In this document: piece by piece, positions 20,917-33,220 of the stretch | Position numbering within the stretch: the stretch's first letter is position 1 | Layout: the number at the start of each line of letters is the position of its first letter | Assembly: GCA_037355855.1 (NCBI GenBank) | Contig: CM074758.1 | Location: 8,901,001-8,965,000, forward strand | DNA length: 64,000 nucleotides | From: Pseudo-nitzschia pungens | Lineage: Eukaryota; Bacillariophyta; Bacillariophyceae; Bacillariales; Bacillariaceae | Direction: 5' to 3' | Position numbers and translations under genes: made by a program | The notes under the pieces: generated by a model | The model's database searches: none | Seen by the model: only the letters and a program-made list of their open reading frames with translations | What the model was told of the DNA's origin: nothing

Positions 20917-23251
20917 ATGCAATTTTCCTCCCACGCCGTTCGCTTCCTCCTCTTGACTGCCTCGGTTGCGATTCCGACAGCGGACGCATTTGCTCTTCGC
21001 CCCAAGACGGCACCCGCTTCATCCACCAGCCTCAACTTGAGTATTGATGATATCGAATCAAAACTAGGTAAAGCCGAGAAGCTTGTCCACAATGTCGAAC
21101 TCATCGACGATTTGCTTCACGGCGATGAAGAGAAAGAGGGAAAAGCCGAACTCGAATTGACTAAAGTCATTCTCGACAAGATTGTGGCAGAGTTGAAAGA
21201 CACTGATCATCATAACCTGTCACAGTTCGAAGGCACCATAGAACTCATCGACGAGCTGGTCGAAGCGCATGCAGCCAATAAATACGCAGCGGACTTGGGG
21301 TTTGATACGTACCCAGCGCATCCAGAGGTAAGTCGGCTTCCCAGAAGTAAGGTCGACTTAGTCCTACCGCATTATCACCACAAACTGTTTTTTATATCGA
21401 ACACATATAACCTCGCTACGTGGCCGCCCTAACGTTGGATTTGTTTTCGTCGTGTTTCAGTATCCCACGGTAAGTCTCGCGGGCCTACCGAAGATGCTGA
21501 AGGGTGGGCCTCCCGAGTTGTTCGACAAGAGAAAGGTTGGCCGCCTCCTCAAAGCAGGGATCGAAACTGAACTTGGATTTAAGAAAAGCATGCCCAAGGC
21601 TAAGAAATATTTTGAGGAAGGTGAACACGAAAAGGGATACGAGGCTTTATTCACCGAGTCTCATTGGACCAAATTCAAAATTATCCCAAGGCTTGGTGAT
21701 TTCTTGCCCGAACCCGATCATGTGTTGAAGAACTGGCAGACTGACGAGGAACACGGAAGGCAATTTCTTAATGGAGTGAATCCCGTTATGATCCAGGTCG
21801 CCAAAGACCTTGGAGACCTCTCGGAACAAATTGTCGAAAAGCTCGGAAAAGATGAGCTACAAACGCTCATCGACGAAGGACGACTCTTGTATGTCAGCTT
21901 CGACGATTTGGAAGATCTCGAGAAAAATCCTCACTCTGCATACCCCGTTGAAACGAACCCAGATGCTGGAGCCGACAAAAACGAGGAGTGGCGATACTTT
22001 GATCCAGCCATCGCTGTTTTCTTCCTATCCGAAGACCGTCAGACGCTGAAAACTGAGGCCATTCAGTTGGAACGCAAGCCGGATGCTAAAGTTTACACCA
22101 ATGAGAATGAAAAGAATACGTATGAGTGGATGTATGCAAAGGCGAGACTCGCTGCAGCCGATAGTAATTACCATGAATGGGTGAGCCATCTTGGAATGAC
22201 GCATTTGGGTAAGTGAAAATACATGTTTTACGCACAACGCTGAATTCTGTTTGTTTCAGTACAAAAATAGACACTCAAATCGATTTTTTTCTGCCTGCAA
22301 CTTTCTCGCTTCGTTTCATTCCCAGCAACCGAGCCCCACATTGTCGCTGCCCACAACACTCTGAAAAAGAATAATCACAAGCTCAACATTTTCCTTGAAC
22401 CTTTGTTCAAAGACACCCTCATGTTGAATTGGGCAGCGAGAAGGACGCTTGCAGCCTTCGGAGCGGAAAGCGACGGTGACATTATGAGTTCTGTTGGGGT
22501 CGGTCAGTTCCTACAGTTGTTGTTGAAAAAATGGCAAAAGTACGACTTTTTTAGAGATTCTGGACTCTCCACCGAGCTCGAGAGCCGTGGATTCACCGAG
22601 GATTTCGAAATTCCCTGTTACTTATTCAGAGAGGACGGAATGAAGCTTTGGAAAGCTTATGGAACATTTGCTACCAATTTCGTTGACGAATGTTACGCAA
22701 CCGATGCCGAACTAGCAAATGATGAGGTCGTGCAGGAATGGGCGCGACAAACCTCCTACGCAGACTACGGCGCCGTTCCGGGATTTCCTACATCTTTCAC
22801 GGACAAGGCGACCCTTGCCAAGGCTCTTCAGACTATCATGTGGATGACCAGTGGTCAGCACGCTGCCATCAACTTTCCGCAGTACGATTTCTATTCGTTT
22901 GCGCCCAACAAGCCTCTCGGAGGCTGGGCAAGCCTCGAAGGCTTCCCTTCCGATAAACCCAAGGAGGAACAACGCAAATGGATTTTCGCGAATTTCTTCC
23001 CTGACTTGGAAGCTACCCAAAAATACCAAATCAGTACATCCAAAATCTTGACCTTGCCATCCGAGCACACCATTGGAAAGTTGGATTCCCAATTCGCAGG
23101 TCTCGGTGCGAAATCATACGAGAAATTCCAGAAGGAGCTCAAGGAAATCGGAAAAGACATCAATGCCAGAAACAAGAAAAACAAGAAGAAAAATGGTCCG
23201 ATTTATCATTACCTCCATCCCGACGTTGTGCCTGCTTCCATCGATATTTAA
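20917..23251 (+). CDS. LOX: Lipoxygenase, probably plastid-targeted
   Basis: A non-haem iron dioxygenase that makes fatty-acid hydroperoxides, the entry point to diatom oxylipins. Exons are 20917-21327, 21461-22208 and 22326-23251; introns of 133 and 117 bp have GTAAGT donors and CAG acceptors. The spliced protein is 694 residues. It starts with a signal peptide ending at ADA-FALRP, a plastid-import junction. Iron ligands are all present: His380 and His385 in SHLGMTHLATEPHI (the second intron splits the Ala codon), His565 and Asn569 in SGQHAAINF, and the C-terminal Ile694 (ASIDI). No PLAT/C2 domain is recognised; the N-terminal 130 residues are a helical region unlike it. The inner ATG at 20917 is preferred over the upstream open frame because it begins the signal peptide. 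The position specificity cannot be read from the sequence. Confidence 0.92.
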
Positions 23252-23722
23252 GAGCGGAAAGCATCGGATCAGACTCGAGCTGGATAAAACTCAAATTCAA
23301 TTGTCGACTAAAAAATTGTTATGATCATCATAATCGCAGATACGGCAAGCAACGCATCCAACGCTCGGCTTTTCACCTACCTAAACTCCAATTACAACAG
23401 GAGGTGTTTTTTATGCCTACCAAGAGCAACTGATTTCGACACCGATCAATCAATTAATCTCTCATTATTATTTACTTCGTACAACGTTTTGTTATTGATA
23501 TCAAAATATTATCATTATTTAGGGCTAATCTTACCGCAACAAAGAGAAAGTGTGATGAGTCAAAACCACACAATACCAGAATGATACTCATCATAAGATC
23601 CGATGCAATGCAGTTTTGAAACAAGAAGATTGTTTGTCACGCAGATGAAACAACATAGCAGCAGCGGAAGCCCCGTGTGCCTCCCGCGAGAAATGAAAGC
23701 AAGGAATGATGGATGCCAGCAG

Positions 23723-23755
<33 letters not shown>

Positions 23756-25154
23756 TGCCTGTCGCGTGGTCAAGGTCGTACCGCAGCATACTACTACTAG
23801 TACTAGCAGTGTTGCATTCAAGCTTGCACGATGACGACAAAAACCAACACACACTAAAATTGAATGGGAGCAAAAGTTTTGTGAATCGGGACATCAAGAA
23901 AGTCATCAAAGAAGCAAGTCAAGCAACAGAAACACAAGAAAGAAGTAATGAGGGGATGAGTCATGGAGAGGGTTTGGTGGGTTTCAGGAAGGATGCTGAT
24001 ACAAGGCAGCCAACCCATCAGCTCATCTTCGAACAACAAGAAGACCCCCCGATATAAAATTCATTCCACTTGTGCTGGATCAAAGTACTTTTGTGCCTGC
24101 GATTGGTGGATTAGTTTTGTTTCCGGGAACGAACAAAACCCAACGCAAGTGTCGGTGAATTTTGCAAAAATAAGTGCTTCGAAGGGATTCACTGTACTGT
24201 AGGACATAACTTCTTCATTCGGAGAAAATCAACATGAAGGAGGAGTAACAAACTGCCAATGCAACCAATATTTTACTACTAGTACTACTAGTATGAAAGT
24301 CAGAGAGCAGAAGTGGTACTAGTACTAGTACTACTACTACTAGTATTGACAATTCACGGACTTGATTCACTATCTACTAACAAGAACAAGAACCCATCAC
24401 AAGAATGTCGTCCTATCCAGCAACTAATACTAGTACTACTACTAGTAGTAGTAGTATCGGCAATTGAGGAGGAGATTGCTATTTCTCAGCCATGGATAGT
24501 AGTATCTGCTGCTCCTGAAACTAACCTTACTACTAGTAGAAACAAGTTGACCTCCAATATCCGAGCAACAGGGCAATTATTGAGATTCATTCGTAACCCG
24601 CCCACTTCCTGCACTTTGTGCAATTGCGGTTAGTGCTTCGTAGTAAGATACGGTACGGTATTTCAAAACTGTTTGTAATCTTGTGAGAAAAAAAAGTTGG
24701 CAGTGACATCTGTATTCTTCGTTCTATCTGTTCCCCCCCACTTCCCCTCGCGATCTTTGCTCGACAGCTGGTTCAATCACGGTAACATTCAATAGTAGAG
24801 AAAGTGTGTTCTTCTCGACGGCAGTTTTTGATTGACACCCGTGAATGAATCGATCAATCAAAACAACGCACGAAGAAAATGGAAGATCTTCGACGCATGT
24901 TTCCGGCTGTCATGCGAACTATCAACAACGAAAAGGAACGAACGAGGAACGTTGCTAACCTCTCGTCGTCGTCAGTGAGTGAGTGTTCAATTGTAATTCT
25001 ACCAAGGTTACCGTAACATTGTAGTATATTACAAGTGTTTTCAATTCGAACGGACACAACGACAAGAGATCATAAACTACAAAACAAACAACTTTGAACC
25101 AAAGAACGCTCCAACTACCGTACGTTACACGTCTACGCAATACACCCAGAAACA
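23252..25154. other. Intergenic with CAG and ACTAGT repeats
   Basis: About 1.9 kb, no supported gene. A CAG run of about ten units is at 23716-23745. TACTAG/ACTAGT simple repeats are at about 23789-23806, 24272-24345 and 24428-24455. Short frames crossing the CAG run translate to Gln, Ala or Cys runs and are not called. Confidence 0.5.
23716..23745. repeat. CAG trinucleotide repeat
   Basis: About ten tandem CAG units in intergenic DNA, with no supported gene across it. Confidence 0.9.
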
Positions 25155-26285
25155 ATGACTCGCTACAGTACCATCATGCTATTGTTGCTGGCTCCTCTGT
25201 CGGCATCCGCCTTCACGGTCCTTCCCTCCCAACCCTCGACACGAAATCCTTCGACGACGGCCGTCTTTATGTCCGACTCGGTCGAAACCAGCAGATTGGT
25301 GCTCACCGGCAACAACATCGAACTGACCGAGGCCCTCGAGGAGTACGCAGAGAAGCGAATCGGTGGTCTGCTCGACAAACTCGGCAGCGGAGGTCTCGTG
25401 CGGGAGTGTGACATTCATCTTTCCGTCAGCAAAAATCCATCGGTGCGTATCCAAACTAAAAAAAAATAAAAGAACTACCAGTAGAAGCAACCATCGCGTG
25501 GCAAAAATTCAAATCGCGTGATTGCATCGTTCGTTCGTTCGTTCTTTCGTTCGTTCGTTCTTTCGTTCGTTCGTTTGTTTGTCGTATGCCGTATGCCGTT
25601 GGAATGACCTCGAGCCTGTGATTCATGCGATGCGGTTATTTCCAGATCAAACTTTTCGACCTCAACCTCACACACGTTGGTTCTTGTATTATTTATTTCG
25701 TTCTGTGCGGTTCGTTCGTTTGGGTCTCGTTTTGATTGCAATCATAATAATAATACTATCATAATGATGCATTATCATAATGATGCATTTCGCTTTGCAA
25801 TCTCACCACAGGTCAAGAACGGTCACCGAGTGGATTGCACCACCGCCCTCAAGGGTCTCACCATCCACTGCAAGGAAGAAACCCCCGATATGTACGAATC
25901 CATCGACGCGGTCGCCAAGGCCCTGCAGTCCAAGCTCCAGAAATTCCGAAGCCGCCGAAACGAGGGATACCACGCCGGGAACAGCATGGGGCAAGACCTG
26001 ATGGACGTGCTGGAGAAAATGGAGCTCGACGAGACCGCCGACGAGGACGAGGACGTCGCCGCCGACCTCGCGTACGCCGAAGCGGACTTTATCGATGTCA
26101 ACAAGCCCAACATACTGAAGGTGAACAGCTACGATCTCGACACTCCCATCCCCATCAACGAAGCCGTGTTCGCGCTGGATTACGTCGACCACGACTTTTT
26201 CGTTTTCAAAAACGAGGAAACCGGAAAGGCGTCCATCGTCTACAAGAGAAACGCCGGAGGAGTTGGCCTGATCGAAATCCCGTAA
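25155..26285 (+). CDS. Plastid ribosome hibernation promoting factor (long HPF / PSRP1)
   Basis: Binds the 30S decoding region and dimerises or idles 70S ribosomes. Exon 1 is 25155-25442, the intron 25443-25811 (GTGCGT donor, CACAG acceptor, 369 bp, containing a TTCG repeat), and exon 2 is 25812-26285, giving 253 residues. The leader MTRYSTIMLLLLAPLSASA-FTVLPS is a clear signal peptide with the Phe junction of diatom plastid import. The N-terminal beta-alpha-beta domain (about 46-150) has LVLTGNNIELTEALEEYAEK and VDCTTALKGLTIHCKEE, plus AVAKALQSKLQKFRSRR. After an acidic linker, the C-terminal dimerisation domain (about 195-253) shows PININEAV-like PIPINEAVFALDYVDHDFFVF and YKRNAGGVGLIEI. Both domains are present, which makes it the long form. 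Confidence 0.92.
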
Positions 26286-29024
26286 GCAATGTTGTGTTCC
26301 ACCGGATCCAACCACGGTACCCGGAGTGAATACCCCAAGAAAGGCAAGAGCCATGCATCGCTTGCATAGCTAGTCGGGAAGAATGAATGAATGAATGACT
26401 GAATGACAAACAAACCGACGTTCCACTGCCTCTTCCGCATTGCAACCCAGCGATGAACAAACGAAATCCCGACGATGCTTCGTTCGCGAGGGGTCAGCTG
26501 TGCTTTGTCGGCAGGCTCCCGAAGCGCAGTATCAGTAAAACGTACCGAAAAAAATCATAAAAACGGGTAGAGGGTGCACGATGCACAGTATTTGAATAGA
26601 ATGCCACATTGAATCCTAGTAAATCACAGATTGTTTTTTTCTTTTTATTCAAATATTTAGCCAACCTCATAACGATTACGGGTAGTGCAAGTGTCTCAAC
26701 AGCGACGGGGCCGAGCCACAACATGAGGTAGGAAATGCATTGATTCTGTTGGATTAGAAACTGTGGACTAACTGCTCACGGCATGATGCTGGAACCGCAC
26801 TGTGCTTTCAAGACGGGGGGTGTCGTTCATACCGAAAGCGGCAGGGTCAAAAAACGGAAACAATACGGTAGGTCGACGACACAGCGCGCACATTCTTTGA
26901 TCACCCGATTGCGAAAGCCACCGCCTCATCCGGTGCTCCTGTCGCCGTAAAATTTTTGCCGTGGTCACATCGGAACGTTCGAAATTCCGTTTCTGTCGAC
27001 AAAACATTCAAAATCCAAAGCCAATAGAGTACCGACCACCAACACCATCATCGTTAGAGCACCAAAGTCTAAATGCTGCAAATTACATGGTGGTGTGCCG
27101 TTTCCGACAAAAATCGAATGACTGGGAGAGGTTTCCGAACAGAAAGAATAGTGCCGGTCCTCTCTCGGAAGGCTCCGTCACTCACACACAAGTACTAGTA
27201 CTACTAGTTGCTGCTCCCGTGAGATTTCATTTGGCCTCCATGGACCCCAGGAAACATTTGACAACTGCAACCGACTCTGTATTGCGCCGAGTACTTCTTC
27301 CCACAATTTGAACCGCAACATTGACCGTGGCAACAGCGACAACGAGAACCACAGCATTAGCCATGGACATGAAGACGACGCCAAGCACGGCAATGGTAGT
27401 AGCGGATAATCTGAAAAACGACCATACAACGATAACAAGGAGCACGCCGAGTCCAACAAATTACGGGGACCGCAACTAGCGCAAGGACCAATGCAACATA
27501 ATAATGCTTAGCAACAGCAACAGCAACAGCGGCAACGAAATCGGAACAAGGGCGATGGCTAGCACGGCAGTCATGACACGAACCACAACACAGCCCAACG
27601 CAACGGACAATCGCACCTTCTTCGTGACAAGATCTGCCCCCTTCTCTATTGTCAATGCAGCAGACAGACTAGTAGTTACAGCATACCACGACACCAATTC
27701 TCCCACTACTCTTGTTCTTGTCCTTGACTTTCCACAACACAGTAGAAAATAGTAGTAACTGATTGTACAAACTTGAACGCTTCATTTTTCTACTTCAATC
27801 CGTTGCTGCTGGAGACGTACTATTTGTATTATTTGAAAGAGGAATTGCAAATATTACAATCGTGACCTTTTGACAGAAAATTGGAATGGAATTGGAATTG
27901 ATTCTACTACTAGCATGTACTAAAGAAAGTTCATTGAAGAAGCGATGCTGGTGGTGATGGGAAGGGTGCTGCTGGTGGCTGCTGGGAAGAACAAGAACTT
28001 GTTCTTTCTTGTGTTGTGTGCAAAACACCATTGCTTGTCACGTGGATTCAGTGTTGGACACAGCAATCCCAAGACAACAACTTGGACATCCTAATTTGAA
28101 ACTTCAGTTACTACCTGCTACTACTAATAGCCATGCTTCTGAAACTCATGCCACCCATTCCGATCAAAATGATGGACGTGGGTCGAAACCACACTTCTGA
28201 AAAGTGCGAATATACACTTTTTTAACTTTGCTACTAGTAATACCGTACTTACACTCCTACTACCCACGGAAACTACCAACAACAACCCAACAACCCAACA
28301 ACCCAACAACCCCAACAACCCAACAACCCCAACAACCCAACAACCCCAACAACCCAACAACCCCAACCCCAACAGTGTTAAGAGTGGTGTGGTCGAGGTG
28401 CAAGTGTTTCGGTGGTGATTCGATTGCTAGAGAAGAAGAACATGGGTAATGTATGTACCGGTAGTTTAAAAGTGTGGGAAAAAAGTGTGGATTAGACCTA
28501 AAATAAGTGTGTTAACGAACGGGTACCCAAAATGATGCGCTGGACTTGGTAGGATAGGATCAACAATACGGATCATATGATCCTACATTGTCTTCGCTCG
28601 TGCCTTCCGGCTTGCCCTTCACTTTACATCTCACACTCTGTTCCTCAGGATTTTTTAACAAACTCAAACCGACGGGAAACAATAAACAATCATCAACCAT
28701 CAGCGAAACTAAAAATATACGAAGTACTACGTAACTGATCACAACCCAAAAGCCACAAGCTACTGTGAGGTGAATTCTTGAAGCAGCAAATTGGTCTTTC
28801 AGCTCCATTGCACAACGCATTCCGGAACTTCGAGCTCGGGTTCTTTTCCTTCCTTTGACCGGGTCCAGGAAACATCTAGCAACCATCGACTGGATATCCA
28901 ATTGGGACTGAATCGAATCGAATCGAATCCAATCAAATATCGTTCCGGTTTCTAGACGGCCTTTGCTTGTTTTTGGTTTTGTGTTTCGCCCGATCGTCGC
29001 CGACTTTTCCTTCCAAAAGAAAGA
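26286..29024. other. Long intergenic region
   Basis: About 2.7 kb. Small overlapping frames at 26961-27752 on both strands show no domain and no codon bias that I can trust. A CAACCCAA minisatellite lies at 28276-28372. The last few hundred bases are probably the promoter and leader of the Mediator gene. Confidence 0.4.
28276..28372. repeat. CAACCCAACAAC minisatellite
   Basis: About 100 bp made of alternating CAACCCAA and CAACCCCAA units. The plus strand has no G here, so the strand asymmetry is extreme. No gene is inferred from the Pro/Gln/Thr-rich frame that crosses it. Confidence 0.85.
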
Positions 29025-29687
29025 ATGGCCACTGCCCCAGCGGACGCCGCGCAGCCCGCCCTTGCGGCTCCGAACGCGCCATTGGTGGACCAACAGCAGC
29101 CGCCTCCCAAGATCGATCACATCACGTCGCTCCAGGAAGGAATCGACGGCCTCTCGCTGTCCCTATTCGAAGCCCTGAGAGGACTCCGGGACGCCGTCGC
29201 GCCCGAGTCCGGCAATCTGGGCGGGGTCCAGCAACAACCTAACAACGCCGGCGGCGACGGGGCGGGCAACAGCCCAGCCGACAGCTCCGAGAACGACTTT
29301 GAGGAATTTTGCCTGGCCTACCAGAACGGCGATCCGGACACGCTCGCCCTGGTCCAAAAGCTCTCCGCGACGCCCCCCACCCGCGAATCCCACTTTCGGC
29401 TGCTGCACGAGAAAATCCAGGAGAAAAAGGACGAGGAGCTGGTCAAGACGGTGGCGGCGACGGTCCTGGAAAAGAGCGCCGACATCGACCGGAAGGTGGC
29501 GTCGCTGCCCGGGATGCACCGGACGCGGACCGAGCAGATGAAACGGATCGAGGAGTTGATCGAGGCGAACCGCTCCACCGCTGCGAGGCTCGAGGACGCC
29601 TACCACAGAGCCGAACAGCGGCGCCGGAGGGTGCGGGCATTCGTGCGGGACCACACGTGCCAGTCGCTGGGGATCATTGAGGACTGA
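29025..29687 (+). CDS. MED21: Mediator complex subunit 21-like protein
   Basis: A small coiled-coil subunit of the Mediator middle module that pairs with MED7 and helps bridge to RNA polymerase II. The 220-residue single-exon protein has the family's N-terminal motif at about 29-55 (KIDHITSLQEGIDGLSLSLF, then EALRGLRDAV). After a Gly/Asn/Pro-rich linker, the C-terminal part has the second MED21 block, TVAATVLEKSADIDRKVASL followed by PGM, and a coiled coil that ends RLEDAYHRAEQRRRRVR. It is about 75 residues longer than the animal protein because of the linker (about 60-120) and an Ala/Pro-rich N-terminus. The assignment rests on motif order rather than on high identity; another coiled-coil Mediator subunit is possible but less likely. 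Codon use is GC-rich. Confidence 0.72.
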   Translation: MATAPADAAQPALAAPNAPLVDQQQPPPKIDHITSLQEGIDGLSLSLFEALRGLRDAVAPESGNLGGVQQQPNNAGGDGAGNSPADSSENDFEEFCLAYQNGDPDTLALVQKLSATPPTRESHFRLLHEKIQEKKDEELVKTVAATVLEKSADIDRKVASLPGMHRTRTEQMKRIEELIEANRSTAARLEDAYHRAEQRRRRVRAFVRDHTCQSLGIIED

Positions 29688-30605
29688 CCACACGGCAAAA
29701 CTACACGAAACGAAACCTCTTCTATTCGAATTAAAATTGTACATGACATACTCAACTACACGTAGCGAATCACCGAACAAAAAAAACGCATGATTCGGGC
29801 GGATACTCCACCCCGCGTAGTGGAGTCGGCAGGATTCGAAACTCCATCGATGATTCCGGCACCAAAGGATCGAGACCAAACTCATGTCATCGCATACGAT
29901 ACCACTGGCGTTGTTCCTAATTGCCGCTGTTGAACTGTATACTTCTACTTATGCGCTGTTGACTTTTGCTTGTCTACTCTCCATCTTCAAAGAGGTGATT
30001 GAACCATGCAGTCTCCCGGTCTTACTCATTTCTATTTTCGGTAGCTCGCATTTGCTCTTCACGTACCCTTTAATTTTGGCCCTCATATTTTACAACCAGT
30101 ATCGGATGCAGGTCCCTTCCCCTTCGTTGCCTTTCATTCATTCTCTGGTACTAATCACCCTCTCCATTCCCAGCATCTTCAAACAAAGGATCCTCCTCCT
30201 GGAACCGAGTCAGTCATGTGCGAGAAGCTCTACTAAAATAAGGTTGCTCCCCGCATTTACATACGTATGTTTCATATCTATGTTACATAAGTATAAGTTG
30301 GATCAACCTGGGGGCTGAGGTCACTGGTCAACAAAAAATAACCGGATCCTTTGCAACCGATCCTGAAATCTTCCATATTATATATGTATTGCGTGCTTCT
30401 TGCTTCGTGCTTGTACAATTATTATAGTGTTCACAATTGCATTATTGTACAAAACTTACTGCCGTCGACTTTGGAAGTGTCCGTAGGCACAAACCGAAAC
30501 ACCCGGACCTCGACATTGTTTTTGTTTCCTCGCTGCTCACTTCCCCGAGCCGAAACTATCGAGTTCGAGCAACGGTCCTCTCCTCTTCGAACCGAACGCA
30601 ACATA
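29688..30605. other. Intergenic
   Basis: About 900 bp. A 144-codon frame at 29884-30318 encodes a very hydrophobic sequence, but AT-rich DNA gives such frames by chance and I do not call it. TGGAGT...ACTCCA flanks a TTCGA stretch near 29820-29846, a small hairpin that looks like a T arm but does not extend to a tRNA. Confidence 0.4.
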
Positions 30606-32916
30606 ATGAATAACGAATTTCGGACCGTCGCCTCCGATCGGGAGCAATGTCTCCGCCGCATCCAATCGGTGGTCGATTTGGTGCAACAGCGATCGGACCG
30701 GAGCACATCCAGCGTCTACGACGATGATGACGACGACAAAGACCACACCGATCAGGGCTGCTGGACGTTTTGGCTGGGACGGTCCATCCCCAACCCCACG
30801 ATCCTTCGCGTGCCCGGTCAAAAATCGGTTCTGCGAAGATTGCTGCTCGAGGAACGCGAATTGCTCCGGACCACCTGTGGATGCTCCTGTGCAAACGACG
30901 ACTGGTCCAAGATCTACCTGATGCTGCCAGAATTCACCGCCGACGCTTCCCCGGGGCAGGATCCCAGCTACGGCGACCAGAGTCACGAATTGAAATCGCT
31001 GGTCTCCCGTACCCACTTTGATGGGTTTGTCGTTCTGGACCTGAGCGCAACCATCGACGGCAACGGCAGTGACAATGGCAACGGCGATGAAGCTCACGAC
31101 CACAAATCAGACTCCAAGGTTCAGAGATGGTCCCCAATTCCACCTGGTCTGCACTCAAACACCTGTGTCTCCGATTCTATCTTTAGCATCCGAACATGTC
31201 GGGTATACAAGAATACGTTCCTGTCGAGAACCTACGTCGGATCCCATGCGGTAGTCATAAACAACGGGCACGTCTCGTCTTCCGCTGTTAACAATGGCTT
31301 TGGAACACTCGAGATTACCGTCGGAGCCGAAAGCGGAGGCGGGAGGTCGCTCTTGCTCCCCGCGGAATCCAAAATGGGTGACGTGAGCCGGCAATTGGTG
31401 CCCGGCACACCGGAACAAGTAGATGGCTCATTGCCATCTTCGTTCGCATTCAACGTGGTTTCTGTCGGATCCGTCGTTCGCGACACCCCCACTGTTCGAA
31501 ACGTCTTTTTGCACCCTTGTTCCTCCATTGAGGCGGCGTCTTCCGTTACCAACGCAATCCTATTTGGCCAAGCACAGATCACCAACGCGTCTTCCGCGTC
31601 GAACGTTTGCATGCAGTGGAACGCCACTATTTCCGACAACTCCGAGATCAACAACGTCCTCCTAATGGAACACTCACACTGCGGACCCTCCAGCATCGTG
31701 GAATCCAGCGTAATGGGACCCGACGCGCACGCCTCCGCGGGAGAGATCCACGCCTCCATCTTCGGACCCAATACCAATGCCCACCACCAGAGTCTCCTGG
31801 TCGGCGTCCTTTGGCCGCTGGGCAGGGGCAACGTCGCGTACGGTGCCAACGTTGGTTCGAACCACACCGGACGGCTCCCGGACCAGGAATGCGCGACCGG
31901 GGAGGGCGTCTTCTGGGGGCTGAGCTGCATCGCAAAACTTCCCATCGATCTCAGTGCGGCGCCGTACTCCGTCGTCGCGGCCGGGACCGCCCTCTCCCCC
32001 CAGCAGGATTGCTATGCCCTTCTCGCTGATAGTGGGATCCCCCTCCTCTTCCGGGAAGAACGAGATTGTTCCGGGATGGGTCCTGCAGCACTCCCCATAC
32101 ACGCTGGTCCGCAACGACAAGAAATACGCCACCCGGCGCAAGGCCAAGCGGCACGCCGACTACACCGGATGGAAAATCGTCCGGAAAGCCACCGTGGAGC
32201 GCTGTATGGCCGCGCGTAGCGCACTCCGGGCAGCGGCGCCCTCCGATGGGACCGATAGTCCGCGGCAGAGCGTTCCGGGCATCGGCGACTGCCAGCTCAC
32301 GGAACGGGCCCGGGTCGGGGGAATCAAGGCCTACAACAACTGCATCCACATCTATGCCCTGCAGGGATTGCTCGATTGGCTGTCCAAAACAACGCTTAGC
32401 GATGATCAATCGGAAGTGGCGTCCCGCATTCGCGCCGAATTCGCCGCCACGGACACCGAGAGGAACGATCTGTCCCTGGAGGTAGTCGAATGGCCCTCCT
32501 TTCCCTGGGACGAGGAGGACGAGCCCACAAACGAATGGGAATTCCAGCGCAAGCTCTTGTCGGAGGAATTCCCGATGGTATCCAGTGATGACAATGAACC
32601 AGAACTCTGGATTGGAAAACTGCTGAACTCGCCGAGGAGCACGAATGGAAACAACAAGAACAAGAACAACAACGAGCTGCATTCCTGGATCGGAAGTGTC
32701 CTCCACAACCTCATAGTTCTGGAGAATGCCTTTGCTGAGCGTGTTGCCAAGTCCAAGAAACGGGACGATACACGGGGTGCTTCCATCGTTCCCGGTTACG
32801 CCGACTTTCACGTGGCGGCGGAGGACGATCCGGTGGTAGTGGAGGTTCGGCAACACGCCAAGGCAACGGAGCAGCTGGTACAGAAGGTAATGGGTCTGAT
32901 TCCCCCGTTAAGCTAA
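30606..32916 (+). CDS. DUF4954 hexapeptide-repeat (left-handed beta-helix) protein, one frame break
   Basis: An acyltransferase-like protein of a family best known from Bacteroidetes; its reaction is not known. Starting at the ATG at 30606, the first frame runs through a Thr/Asn/Val-rich beta-helix region of repeated short strands (SIFSIRTCRVYKNTFLSRTY, NAILFGQAQITNASSASNV, GEIHASIFGPNTNAHHQS). The signature GRLPDQECATGEGVFWGLSC, then IAKLPIDLSAAPYSVVAAGT, follows. At about 32000 a run of six C shifts the frame; with five C it would read SPSRIAMPFSLIV and continue through IVPGWVLQHSPYTLVRNDKK to the stop at 32916. The joined product would be about 769 residues. The second part has acidic and Asn-rich loops (near 32655) and a helical tail. 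Because both halves are conserved across the break, a base-call indel is the simplest explanation, but a real frameshift allele is possible. Confidence 0.82.
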
Positions 32917-33137
32917 CGTGTTGCAGGACGCAGGGTTCCCTAGAGATTGTTGACCTTAGCAACAATACCAACAACTAACTACTCATAGTTTGAAGAAATG
33001 TAGGAAAGGAAAGCTATGAGCTAGGATACGAATCATGTCGTCATGGCAGTTCTGAGCGTTTCCTATTGTGAATGGTGTACACGGAGCACTTTATAATTTG
33101 CAGAGTGGCATCATCGTGTCAGCAATCGAATTGCAAC
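32917..33137. other. Spacer before tRNA-Leu
   Basis: About 220 bp, probably the 3' UTR of the DUF4954 gene. Nothing else recognised. Confidence 0.4.
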
Positions 33138-33220
33138 GCATTTGTGCCCGAGCTGGTCTAAGGGGTTCGACTCAAGTTCGAATATATTCGTATGCGCGGG
33201 TTCGAATCCCGTCGAATGCA
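33138..33220 (+). tRNA. tRNA-Leu (CAA)
   Basis: An 83-nt class II tRNA. Acceptor stem GCATTTG/CGAATGC (one G-U pair), discriminator A. The anticodon arm is TTCGA-CTCAAGT-TCGAA with anticodon CAA. A long variable arm has the ATA-TTCG-TAT stem. The T arm is GCGGG-TTCGAAT-CCCGT and the B box GGTTCGAATCC. A CTTTTT terminator follows directly. No intron and no encoded CCA. Confidence 0.93.

Noticed and set aside
28204..28449. Pro/Thr/Gln frame across the CAACCC minisatellite
   Set aside because: The frame exists only because the repeat has no stops.
29800..29880. tRNA-like stretch around GGATTCGAAACTCC
   Set aside because: Only a small TGGAGT/ACTCCA hairpin forms. No acceptor, D or anticodon arms pair.
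29884..30318. 144-codon hydrophobic frame
   Set aside because: Composition explains the hydrophobicity. No homology, no leader logic and no conserved motif.
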